From Oscillospiraceae bacterium (lineage in GTDB: Bacteria; Bacillota; Clostridia; Oscillospirales; Acutalibacteraceae): a stretch of DNA of 7,916 nt. Both the position numbers and the translations under genes were made by a program. The stretch spans positions 1-7,916 of the forward strand of contig SVOX01000071.1 of the NCBI GenBank assembly GCA_015066165.1, given 5' to 3'. The notes under the pieces were generated by a model. It saw nothing but the letters and a program-made list of their open reading frames with translations, was not told where the DNA came from and did no database searches. Shown here in pieces: positions 1-6,225 of the stretch (its first letter is position 1; the number at the start of each line of letters is the position of its first letter).

Positions 1-96
1 AGGTGTAATAGGATAACCAAAGTAATGCCTACAGCCTGCAATTATAGCGGCTTCGGCAATAGCTTCGTTACCTTTCATTAAAACTTTATCTGCCAT
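1..96 (-). CDS. vorB: VorB, 3-methyl-2-oxobutanoate (2-oxoisovalerate):ferredoxin oxidoreductase subunit, N-terminal fragment
   Basis: Only the first 32 codons are present; the gene continues past the left edge. It reads MADKVLMKGNEAIAEA, then an AGC stretch and HYFGYPITP. This is the typical start of the pyrimidine-binding (alpha-like) subunit of 2-oxoacid:ferredoxin oxidoreductases, where GYPITP lies near the thiamine diphosphate site. In the family, the complex interconverts a 2-oxoacid plus CoA with acyl-CoA, CO2 and reduced ferredoxin in the cytoplasm. The ATG start at 94-96 is preceded by GAAAGGTAGG, and the ferredoxin-type subunit gene lies 26 bases upstream on the same strand. The VorB (branched-chain) assignment rests on the N-terminal pattern and on the Val/Ile leaders upstream. 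A 2-oxoglutarate or indolepyruvate enzyme cannot be excluded from 32 residues. The TPP-binding and gamma subunits are expected further left, outside the window. Confidence 0.82.
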   Translation of the reverse strand, partial: MADKVLMKGNEAIAEAAIIAGCRHYFGYPITP

Positions 97-122
97 TTTT
101 AAAAATTCCTACCTTTCTTCAA

Positions 123-329
123 TTATCTCTCAACAGTAATAATACAGTCAGGACACATAGTTGCACAAAAAGCACAGCCAATACAAGCATCTATATTAGC
201 GGCTTCTACAGGGTGATGTCCTTTAGCGTTGATTTTATCGGGACTTAAAATCAAAACTTTTTTGGGGCATACATCTACACAAAGGCCACAGCCCTTGCAC
301 TTGTCGGTTTTAAAGGTTAATTTTGCCAT
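123..329 (-). CDS. 4Fe-4S dicluster ferredoxin-type protein, delta subunit of a 2-oxoacid:ferredoxin oxidoreductase
   Basis: A 68-residue protein with two CxxCxxCxxxCP motifs: C11, C14, C17, C21-P22 and C49, C52, C55, C59-P60. Each pattern binds a 4Fe-4S cluster. The size and the sequence between the motifs match the small delta subunit of Vor/Kor-type 2-oxoacid:ferredoxin oxidoreductases, which passes electrons between the TPP site and soluble ferredoxin. It lies immediately upstream of vorB, the usual order for these operons, so it is probably part of that complex rather than a free ferredoxin. The start at 327-329 has a strong AAAGGAG ribosome binding site (338-344) that overlaps the stop codon of the upstream NTPase gene (343-345), suggesting translational coupling. 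C62 is an extra cysteine just after the second motif. The family is clear; the exact complex is inferred from position. Confidence 0.9.
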   Translation of the reverse strand: MAKLTFKTDKCKGCGLCVDVCPKKVLILSPDKINAKGHHPVEAANIDACIGCAFCATMCPDCIITVER

Positions 330-342
330 TTTTTACACTCCT

Positions 343-1005
343 TTAATTAATCTTACTTTGTAAGTCAAGAGGAAATACATTTTGGATTTTGTCTTTTACA
401 TTTTGATAAAGTTCGCTGTGAACACAGGTACATTTAATTGGAAGACCTGTAAGACGGGAAACTTCATTTGCGTAAGAGACCGAATTTAAAACATCCTCTA
501 TTTTTGTTTCATTGCCTAAATTTGAATTGTTAACAATCGCTGTAAATTTACACTTACCCGCCAGTTCAATTTCGTGCATTACCTCAATAGTTGACTCGGC
601 ATCACGGGTTAAAGGGCGGTAGCAGTTGATTACAAAAAGCATTTCATAATCATCTTCTGCCAAAATATCGGGCATCAAACGTCCAAGCGCCAAAGCGCCA
701 CGGTCGTCACCGCCAACGTCAATTATGGCATTTACATCTTTGTTGTGGGTTATCATATACATTTGTTGCGGCATTGCAGGAATATCAACATTTGTACCCG
801 CATAATCCGAAGAAATAAGGGTTATACCTTTACTTTCAAGGTCTTGCTTACTGTCTTTGGTACGAAAATATGGGTTTACAATGTCAAGGTCGGCAATAAC
901 AACGTCTTTTTGCTTTTGTTTAAGGTCATAAGCCATATTTACAGCAACGTTTGTTTTACCGCTTCCGTAGTGACCGCACAAAAGTGTCACTCTTTTATAA
1001 ATCAT
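343..1005 (-). CDS. P-loop NTPase of the CobQ/CobB/MinD/ParA superfamily, function unknown
   Basis: A 220-residue protein. Walker A is GHYGSGKT (G11-T18). The conserved VIADLDIVNPYFRTKD stretch (about 36-51) resembles the A-prime/switch I segment of the SIMIBI class, and AIIDVGGDDRGA (93-104) looks like Walker B/switch II. The deviant-Walker signature lysine of true MinD/ParA proteins is replaced by H12, so it is unlikely to be a standard chromosome or plasmid partitioning ATPase. No transmembrane segment or cluster-binding cysteine pattern is visible. Its ATG overlaps the TGA of the upstream acyl-CoA synthetase by four bases (ATGA, 1002-1005), and its own ribosome binding site is weak, so it is probably translated by coupling. 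The ferredoxin gene follows directly. The context suggests a role in maturing, activating or regulating the oxidoreductase, but nothing in the sequence proves this. Confidence 0.8.
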   Translation of the reverse strand: MIYKRVTLLCGHYGSGKTNVAVNMAYDLKQKQKDVVIADLDIVNPYFRTKDSKQDLESKGITLISSDYAGTNVDIPAMPQQMYMITHNKDVNAIIDVGGDDRGALALGRLMPDILAEDDYEMLFVINCYRPLTRDAESTIEVMHEIELAGKCKFTAIVNNSNLGNETKIEDVLNSVSYANEVSRLTGLPIKCTCVHSELYQNVKDKIQNVFPLDLQSKIN

Positions 1006-3296
1006 AATTTATTTCTCTGGATTTTACCGCTTGTGGTTTTTGGAAGACTGTCACGGAATTCAACAATTCTCGGATACTTGTAAGGAGCGGTTCTATCCTT
1101 AACGTAGGTTTGAATTTGTTTCTTTAATTCTTCACTTGGTTCAGTTCCGTTTACTAAAACGATACTTGCTTTTACAACCTGACCGCGAACTTCATCGGGT
1201 GCGGCAGAAACGCCACATTCCAAAACATATGGAAGTTCCATAATAACGCTTTCAATTTCAAACGGTCCTATACGGTAGCCCGAAGACTTGATAACGTCAT
1301 CAATACGGCCAACATACCAGTAGAAACCGTCTTCGTCGCACCAAGCAGTATCGCCTGTGTGGTAATAATCTTCGCACCAGGTTTCACGGGTTTTCTCCTC
1401 GTCACCGTAGTAACCAATAGCCAAACCGCAAGGTAAGCCGTTTCTAATATCAATAACAATTTCACCTGTTTCACCAACGCCAACTTCCTTACCGTCGGGG
1501 TCAACAATTTTAACGTTGTAAATAGGAGCAGGTTTACCCATTGAGCCAATTTTATGAGGTGCACCAATCATGTTACCAATAATCATTGTACTTTCAGTTT
1601 GACCAAAGCCCTCAAGTATCTGAAGACCTGTTGCTTTTTCAAACTGACGGTAAACTTCAGGGTTAAGTGCCTCTCCGGCAGTTGTCATATGCTTAATCGA
1701 AGATAAATCGTATTTTGAAATATCTTGTTTTACCATCATACGAAGCATTGTTGGCGGCGCACAGAACGTGGTAATACCGTATTTTTGGAACATTGGTAAA
1801 ATATCCGCCGCATCAAAACGGTCAAAATCGTAAACAAAGATGGCGGCTTCGGCTAACCACTGACCGTAAAGTTTACCCCACATTGCCTTTGCCCAACCGG
1901 TATCGGATATGGTGAAATGCAAACCTTCGGGGTCAACGTCGTGCCAGTATTTTGCTGTGTGGAAATGACCTAAAGGATATTTATAAGTATGGGTTGCGAT
2001 TTTTGGATATCCGCTTGTACCTGAAGTAAAGTACATAAGCATCATATCATCACCGCAAGGTGAATCTTCGGTGCGGTCAAAGTGGGTTGAATAAAGAGGA
2101 TATTCCTCGTCAAAATCACGCCAACCGTCACGTTTGCCGTTTACAATCATTTTGTGCTTAAGTGTGGGACATTTTTTTGCTGCCAAATCAACTTGAGTGG
2201 CTGTTTCACCGTCGGCTGTGCAAACAATAGCAGTAACACCCGCCGAATTAAAACGGTACTCAAAATCGTGCTCTTGCAACTGATTTGTAGCAGGAATAAC
2301 AATAGCGCCCAACTTGTTTAAAGCCATCATACAGTACCAAAACTGATAATGTCTTTTAAGAACGAGCATTACTCTATCGCCTTTTTTAATACCCAAAGAC
2401 TTAAAGTAGTTAGCGCATCTGTTAGATGCTTTTTTAATATCGGTAAATGTAAGGCGACGTTCGGTTCCGTCTTTTGAAATATGTAACATAGCCAACTTTT
2501 CGGGCTCTTTTTCAGCCAAAGCATCTACCAAATCGTATGCAAAATTGAATTTTTGGGTATTTTTAAAACTAATCGAAGTAGGTGTGCCGTTTTTATCCTC
2601 TTCAATGTCGATAAACTTGCTGTAAATACGGTCTTTGCGGTCTTTACGAACACGTGTAGATACTTTGCCGTCAACAATCTTATCGGGCTCAAGTTCAGGT
2701 ATCGGCTCACCTGTGGGGTTAAGAACTATTGCGTAGAAAATACAGTCTTCGCCACCTACCGCTATCATACCGTGCGGTGTGTTTGAATCGAAATAAATGC
2801 TGTCGCCGGGGCCCAAAATTTCGGTATGGTTGCCAATTTGAACCTTTAAGTGACCCGAAATTATAAGGTCACATTCCTGACCTGAGTGGGTAGTACACTC
2901 AATTGGCTTTTTTTGAAGTTCTTCGCTGTAAACACTCTTTACATAAAGCGGTTCGGCAATTCTGTTCTTAAAAGCAGAAGCCAAGTTGTAATAGGTCATA
3001 CCGTGCGCTTTTTCAATACGCTGACCTTCGCCACGTCTTGTTACCGTGAAAGATTTAAGTTTTGGGCTGTAACCCTCAATAATATCGGTAACGTCAACAT
3101 TAAAGGCATTAGCCAAACGGTAAATAAACGCAAAGTGCAAATCGCTCTCGCCGTTTTCACAAGCAAGATATTCCGCAACGCTTACGCCGGTTTTTTCAGC
3201 CATTTCTTCGGCGGTTAAATTTTCAATTTCACGCAGTTCTCTAATACGCCCTGCTATTTCCTTGATTTTAAAATCAAGTTCCTTCATTTGTTCCAT
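1002..3296 (-). CDS. XRE-cupin-acyl-CoA synthetase fusion (AMP-forming, MACS-like), valine-leader copy
   Basis: A 764-residue, three-part protein. Residues about 14-73 form an XRE/Cro-like helix-turn-helix domain. Residues about 135-193 form a cupin, with H137-SGQ-E141 and P174-H175 in its two motifs. From about 250 to the end is an ANL-superfamily adenylating enzyme: A3 loop YFTSGTSGYPK (422-432), EGFGQTE (562-568), YHTGD (645-649), RIDDVIKSSGYRIGPFE (664-680) and PKTTSGKIQR (752-761) with catalytic K758. DTGWAKAMWGKLYGQW (465-480) resembles medium-chain acyl-CoA synthetases more than acetyl-CoA synthetases. Expected reaction: carboxylate + ATP + CoA to acyl-CoA + AMP + PPi. Stand-alone relatives of the ligase part are usually about 500-570 residues, so the first 200 are an added regulator-like module. 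GGAGG six bases before the ATG sets the start. It leads the NTPase-ferredoxin-vorB operon behind a T-box leader with a valine-type specifier. An isobutyrate-type substrate is inferred, not shown. Confidence 0.9.
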   Translation of the reverse strand: MEQMKELDFKIKEIAGRIRELREIENLTAEEMAEKTGVSVAEYLACENGESDLHFAFIYRLANAFNVDVTDIIEGYSPKLKSFTVTRRGEGQRIEKAHGMTYYNLASAFKNRIAEPLYVKSVYSEELQKKPIECTTHSGQECDLIISGHLKVQIGNHTEILGPGDSIYFDSNTPHGMIAVGGEDCIFYAIVLNPTGEPIPELEPDKIVDGKVSTRVRKDRKDRIYSKFIDIEEDKNGTPTSISFKNTQKFNFAYDLVDALAEKEPEKLAMLHISKDGTERRLTFTDIKKASNRCANYFKSLGIKKGDRVMLVLKRHYQFWYCMMALNKLGAIVIPATNQLQEHDFEYRFNSAGVTAIVCTADGETATQVDLAAKKCPTLKHKMIVNGKRDGWRDFDEEYPLYSTHFDRTEDSPCGDDMMLMYFTSGTSGYPKIATHTYKYPLGHFHTAKYWHDVDPEGLHFTISDTGWAKAMWGKLYGQWLAEAAIFVYDFDRFDAADILPMFQKYGITTFCAPPTMLRMMVKQDISKYDLSSIKHMTTAGEALNPEVYRQFEKATGLQILEGFGQTESTMIIGNMIGAPHKIGSMGKPAPIYNVKIVDPDGKEVGVGETGEIVIDIRNGLPCGLAIGYYGDEEKTRETWCEDYYHTGDTAWCDEDGFYWYVGRIDDVIKSSGYRIGPFEIESVIMELPYVLECGVSAAPDEVRGQVVKASIVLVNGTEPSEELKKQIQTYVKDRTAPYKYPRIVEFRDSLPKTTSGKIQRNKL
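1204..1309. repeat. Near-identical tract shared with 3856-3961 (paralogue copy 1)
   Basis: This 106-base stretch inside the 764-residue synthetase gene matches 3856-3961 of the paralogue with a single difference (a at 1272, g at 3924), counted by eye. It encodes about residues 663-698. Flanking sequence on both sides differs at many third codon positions, even where the protein is identical. It is best read as a recent gene-conversion tract between the two copies rather than a mobile repeat. Confidence 0.7.
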
Positions 3297-3338
3297 TTCT
3301 TTCCTCCGTCAACCTCTTTTAATAGAGTTAGTGGGACG

Positions 3339-3377
3339 AAATAACAAAACCCGTCCCAAAGTTATGACTTTGAGACG
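3339..3377 (-). terminator. T-box attenuator terminator of the valine-type leader
   Basis: The RNA arms CGUCUCAAAGU and ACUUUGGGACG form an 11-bp stem with a CAUA loop (3352-3377), followed by GGUUUUGUUAUUU. The 5' arm contains CUCAAA, which the antiterminator also needs. Because the upstream paralogue has no other terminator before this leader, the structure would also stop transcripts reading through from that gene. Confidence 0.9.
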
Positions 3378-3616
3378 AGCATTGATTTATTATCATATAC
3401 CCGCGGTACCACTCAAATTGCGGTTTTATCCGCCACTCTTGGAATCCAACAATTCCTATGCCTTTACGCAGCAATCACGAACGGGTTCTACTAAACAAAT
3501 GTCTTTCTTCCCGTCAGCTCAAAAGTTACAACACAAAACCTGTATAAATGACTTGCACCAACCGTCACTTCTCTGATACACAAAATTTTGCGCACTCTTT
3601 GTCAACGCTTTTTAAC
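3339..3616 (-). promoter_or_regulatory. T-box riboswitch leader with putative valine (GUA) specifier
   Basis: RNA read leftward from about 3616. The Stem I distal part has an AGAGA bulge (3570-3574) and an apical hairpin with arms GUGAC and GUCAU closing loop GGUUGGUGCAA. The putative specifier GUA is at 3527-3529, directly above a lower helix AAAG (3597-3600)/CUUU (3522-3525). A hairpin GGAAU/AUUCC and a small GCGG/CCGC hairpin follow. The antiterminator is UUUGAG, bulge UGGUACC (3405-3411), GCGGGU, closed by GCUCGU and CUCAAA; CUCAAA is also the 5' arm of the terminator, giving the usual mutually exclusive switch. UGGU pairs with ACCA, so a tRNA with discriminator A is expected, as for tRNA-Val. 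The canonical GAA before the specifier is absent, so the codon call rests on alignment with the second leader and is less certain than the T-box call. Uncharged tRNA should allow read-through into the synthetase-NTPase-ferredoxin-vorB operon. Confidence 0.93.
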
Positions 3617-3622
3617 TCATAC

Positions 3623-3651
3623 AGTATATCACAACATTGGAAAATTGTCAA
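3623..3651 (-). promoter_or_regulatory. Sigma-A-type promoter for the valine-type leader
   Basis: Reading leftward, TTGACA (3646-3651), a 17-base spacer and TATACT (3623-3628) predict a start near 3616, just before Stem I. The -35 box begins three bases after the stop codon of the upstream synthetase gene (3654-3656), so the two units are packed with no spare sequence. Confidence 0.85.
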
Positions 3652-3653
3652 TA

Positions 3654-5921
3654 TTATAATTTATTTCTTTGTATCTTACCGCTAATGGTTTTTGGAAGTT
3701 CATCACGAAAAACAATTACACGTGGATATTTATAAGGTGCGGTATGTGTTTTAACGTAATTTTGAATTTCCTTTTTAAGTTCTTCAGTGGGCTCGGTTCC
3801 CTTGGTAAGAACAATACTTGCCTTTACAACCTGACCTCGAACTTCGTCAGGTGCAGCAGAAACGCCACATTCCAAAACATATGGAAGTTCCATAATAACG
3901 CTTTCAATTTCAAACGGTCCTATGCGGTAGCCCGAAGACTTGATAACGTCATCAATACGGCTGACATACCAAAAATATCCGTCTTCATCACGCCAAGCGG
4001 TATCGCCTGTGTGGTACATATCGTCATACCATGCTTCTTGTGTTTTTTCGCTATCTTTATAATACTCTTTATAAAGACCGCAAGGTACACCGTCTTTGGT
4101 ACGGATAACAATTTCACCAACTTCACCGTCGGCAACAGAGTTGCCTTCAGCATCAACAATGTCAACATCATACTGTGGCGACGCTTTACCCATAGCGCCA
4201 ACCTTTGGAACAGTACCGCAAAGGTTTGCAATAGTAAGGGTTGTTTCGGTTTGACCAAAGCCCTCCATTATTTGAAGACCTGTTGCTTCTTCAAACTGAC
4301 GGAACACTTCAGGATTTAATGCCTCACCGGCAGTTGTCATATGGTGAATTGAAGATAAATCATACTTTGAAAGGTCACCCTTTACAAACATACGAAGCAT
4401 TGTAGGCGGTGCGCAGAAAGTAGTGATGTTGTACTTTGCAAACATCGGCAAAATGTCATCGGCATCGAACTTATCAAAATCATAAACAAATACAGCGCCT
4501 TCGCAAAGCCATTGACCGTAAAGTTTACCCCAAAGCGATTTACCCCAACCCGTATCAGAGATTGTAAGATGCAAACCGTCACGTTCGCAACAATGCCAAT
4601 ATTTAGCAGTTACAAAATGGCCAAGTGCGTATGTATGCTTGTGAGCCGCCATTTTAGGATTACCTGTTGTGCCCGATGTAAAGAACATAAGAGCAGTATC
4701 TTCCCCTGCCGAAGCATCTTGCGGACGGTCGAATTTACCTGTAAACAATTTATATTCGCTGTCGAAATCGTGCCAACCGTCACGACTTCCGCCAACCATA
4801 ATTAACTGTTTTACCGAAGGACAGTTTTTAGCAGCACGTTCGGCAATTTCGGCAGTATCGCCATCGGCGGTACAAACAATTGCGCTAACACCTGCGGCCT
4901 TGTATCTGTACTCAAAGTCGTGGTCTTTAAGTTGGTTAGTGGCAGGAATTGCAACCGCACCTATTTTATGAAGTGCTATCATACTAAACCAGAACTGATA
5001 GTGTCTTTTTAAAACAAGCATTACCTTATCCCCACGCTTAATACCTAGCGAAGTGAAATAATTGGCAGTTTGGTTAGAAGCACGTTTAATATCTTTAAAG
5101 GTAAAACGGCGTTCGTTTTTATTTTTATCAATGTGAAGCATTGCAAGTTTTTCAGGATATTTATTTGCTATGCCATCAACAACGTCAAAACCAAAGTTGA
5201 AAACATCGGTATTTTTAAACTTAATATCTTTCAAAGCACCGTTTTCATCTTCAACTGTTTCAACAAACTTTTCACAAACAAGTTTTTCAGAAACTTTTGC
5301 AGATGCTATACTGCGACGTACAGTTTCTTCTTTTACTTCTTCGCCGGGTAAAACAACTGCGCAAAAAACACAGTCTTCGCCATCTACAGCAATCATACCG
5401 TGCGGAATAGATGAGTTATAATAAATGCTGTCGCCTTCGTGCAATATTTCACAGTGTTCACCGATTTGCACCTTCAAAGAACCACTCAAAATAAAGTCAA
5501 ATTCCTGACCGGAGTGGGTGGAAAGATGAATCGGTTTATTTTGTTGCGAAGCCGAATATTCATATCTAACAAAATACGGCTCGGCAATTTTATCACGAAA
5601 CTTTGGCGCCAAGTTGGTAATGTCAATTCCGTCTTCTTTAGCAGTCTTTTGGCCTTTGCCCTTGCGGGTAACGGTATAGGTTGAAAGTTTTGCAGTTCTA
5701 CCCTCTAAAAGTTCGGTCATTTCTACGTCAAATGCTACTGCGCATTTGTGAATGAATGAGAAGGGAATATCTGCAGTTGCGTTCTCAAACGTAATATATT
5801 TTTCTTCACTAACTTCGGTCTTCTCTGCCATTTGGGCTATAGACCAACCCATAATTTCACGCAATTCCTTTATACGTGATGCGATTTCCATTAACTGTTC
5901 TTTTGCGGTGTTGGTAGTCAA
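3654..5921 (-). CDS. XRE-cupin-acyl-CoA synthetase fusion (AMP-forming, MACS-like), isoleucine-leader copy
   Basis: A 755-residue paralogue of the protein at 1002-3296 with the same layout. It has an XRE-like HTH at about 13-73; a cupin at about 134-191 with H136, E140 and P173-H174; and an adenylation domain with FFTSGTTGNPK (413-423), EGFGQTE (553-559), YHTGD (636-640), RIDDVIKSSGYRIGPFE (655-671) and PKTISGKIQ (743-751) with catalytic K749. DTGWGKSLWGKLYGQW marks the MACS-like acyl-binding region. Residues 655-705 are identical to 664-714 of the paralogue. The start is TTG at 5919-5921: AAAGGGAG lies eight bases upstream, an in-frame stop lies at 5937-5939, and the N-terminus then aligns with the paralogue to within one residue. 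Its own promoter and T-box leader carry an isoleucine-type specifier, and no independent terminator follows the gene. A 2-methylbutyrate-type acid is the likely substrate by inference. Acetate or propionate remain possible. Confidence 0.9.
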   Translation of the reverse strand: MTTNTAKEQLMEIASRIKELREIMGWSIAQMAEKTEVSEEKYITFENATADIPFSFIHKCAVAFDVEMTELLEGRTAKLSTYTVTRKGKGQKTAKEDGIDITNLAPKFRDKIAEPYFVRYEYSASQQNKPIHLSTHSGQEFDFILSGSLKVQIGEHCEILHEGDSIYYNSSIPHGMIAVDGEDCVFCAVVLPGEEVKEETVRRSIASAKVSEKLVCEKFVETVEDENGALKDIKFKNTDVFNFGFDVVDGIANKYPEKLAMLHIDKNKNERRFTFKDIKRASNQTANYFTSLGIKRGDKVMLVLKRHYQFWFSMIALHKIGAVAIPATNQLKDHDFEYRYKAAGVSAIVCTADGDTAEIAERAAKNCPSVKQLIMVGGSRDGWHDFDSEYKLFTGKFDRPQDASAGEDTALMFFTSGTTGNPKMAAHKHTYALGHFVTAKYWHCCERDGLHLTISDTGWGKSLWGKLYGQWLCEGAVFVYDFDKFDADDILPMFAKYNITTFCAPPTMLRMFVKGDLSKYDLSSIHHMTTAGEALNPEVFRQFEEATGLQIMEGFGQTETTLTIANLCGTVPKVGAMGKASPQYDVDIVDAEGNSVADGEVGEIVIRTKDGVPCGLYKEYYKDSEKTQEAWYDDMYHTGDTAWRDEDGYFWYVSRIDDVIKSSGYRIGPFEIESVIMELPYVLECGVSAAPDEVRGQVVKASIVLTKGTEPTEELKKEIQNYVKTHTAPYKYPRVIVFRDELPKTISGKIQRNKL
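3856..3961. repeat. Near-identical tract shared with 1204-1309 (paralogue copy 2)
   Basis: This is the partner of the 1204-1309 tract, with 105 of 106 bases matching by eye. Divergence resumes sharply at 3962-3963 on one side and at 3855 on the other. The offset is a constant 2652 bases with no gaps. Confidence 0.7.
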
Positions 5922-5929
5922 ATTGATTA

Positions 5930-5937
5930 CTCCCTTT
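5930..5937 (-). promoter_or_regulatory. Ribosome binding site that fixes a TTG start
   Basis: AAAGGGAG read leftward, eight bases before TTG (5919-5921). The nearby ATG at 5938-5940 lies upstream of this site and is in another frame, which closes after 27 codons. The next in-frame ATG (residue 11) would cut into the HTH domain. Confidence 0.8.
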
Positions 5938-5952
5938 CATTTTAAATTTTTC

Positions 5953-5991
5953 AAATAAAAACACCCATCTCAAATTACTTTGAGACGGGTG
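5953..5991 (-). terminator. T-box attenuator terminator of the isoleucine-type leader
   Basis: The arms CACCCGUCUCAAA and UUUGAGAUGGGUG form a 13-bp stem (one G-U pair) with a GUAA loop (5962-5991), followed by UUUUUAUUU. CUCAAA in the 5' arm is shared with the antiterminator. Confidence 0.92.
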
Positions 5992-6219
5992 ATATTAAAC
6001 ACTCGCGGTACCACTCAAATTGCAGAAAATCTGCCACTCTTGGAATCTAACAATTCCTATGCCTTTACGCAGCAATCACGGAAAAACTTACTGTTATTTC
6101 AGTTTTTCAGCTCGGAAGGGATGGGTTTTACGGACTCTCGCTATCGGCTCGCAGCAACCGCCGACTCTCTGAAAACAAGCTTTCCAAACCGTCTTCGTCA
6201 AAGCTTTTAAATTTGATTT
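5953..6219 (-). promoter_or_regulatory. T-box riboswitch leader with putative isoleucine (AUC) specifier
   Basis: RNA read leftward from about 6219. Stem I has an AGAGA bulge (6166-6170) and an apical hairpin GUCGGC/GCCGAU with loop GGUUGCUGCGA, which matches the other leader's loop at 9 of 11 positions. The putative specifier AUC is at 6120-6122, above a lower helix GAAG (6193-6196)/CUUC (6115-6118). This helix covaries with AAAG/CUUU in the valine-type leader. The hairpin before the antiterminator is GCAG/CUGC where the other leader has GCGG/CCGC, again a compensatory change. The antiterminator is UUUGAG, bulge UGGUACC (6007-6013), then GCGAGUG paired with CACCCGU (one mismatch), closed by CUCAAA. 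UGGU fits an A-discriminator tRNA such as tRNA-Ile. The base after the specifier is C rather than the usual purine, which weakens the codon call but not the T-box call. Confidence 0.93.
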
Positions 6220-6225
6220 TTGTAC

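Noticed and set aside
343..1005. ParA/MinD chromosome partitioning protein
   Set aside because: It has no signature lysine in Walker A, no partner parB/minC-type gene nearby, and a metabolic operon context.
3262..3576. Plus-strand open frame sharing the peptide LLESNNSYAFTQQSR with the open frame at 5980-6210
   Set aside because: Both lie antisense to the conserved T-box core, and the shared peptide is the reverse-strand reading of that RNA. Neither has a credible ribosome binding site. They are translation artefacts of the leaders.
3623..3651. ACAA/TTGT half-sites near both leftward promoters as an operator for the HTH-cupin proteins
   Set aside because: The half-sites are four bases, differently spaced at the two promoters, and expected by chance in AT-rich DNA that contains TTGACA.
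1002..5921. Acetyl-CoA synthetase, or a gene duplicated as part of a natural-product assembly line
   Set aside because: The acyl-site region resembles MACS enzymes, and there is no carrier-protein or condensation domain. The vor and T-box context points to primary metabolism.
5857..5940. ATG at 5938-5940 as the start of the 755-residue synthetase or of a leader peptide
   Set aside because: It is out of frame with the synthetase, lacks an upstream ribosome binding site and closes after 27 codons. TTG at 5919-5921 has a good site and matches the paralogue.
3669..5958. Several 60-216 codon plus-strand open frames opposite the synthetase genes, and similar ones at 745-1083 and 2553-3218
   Set aside because: They lie antisense to well-supported genes with clear catalytic motifs, have low-complexity Phe/Asn/Ser-rich translations and match no recognisable family.
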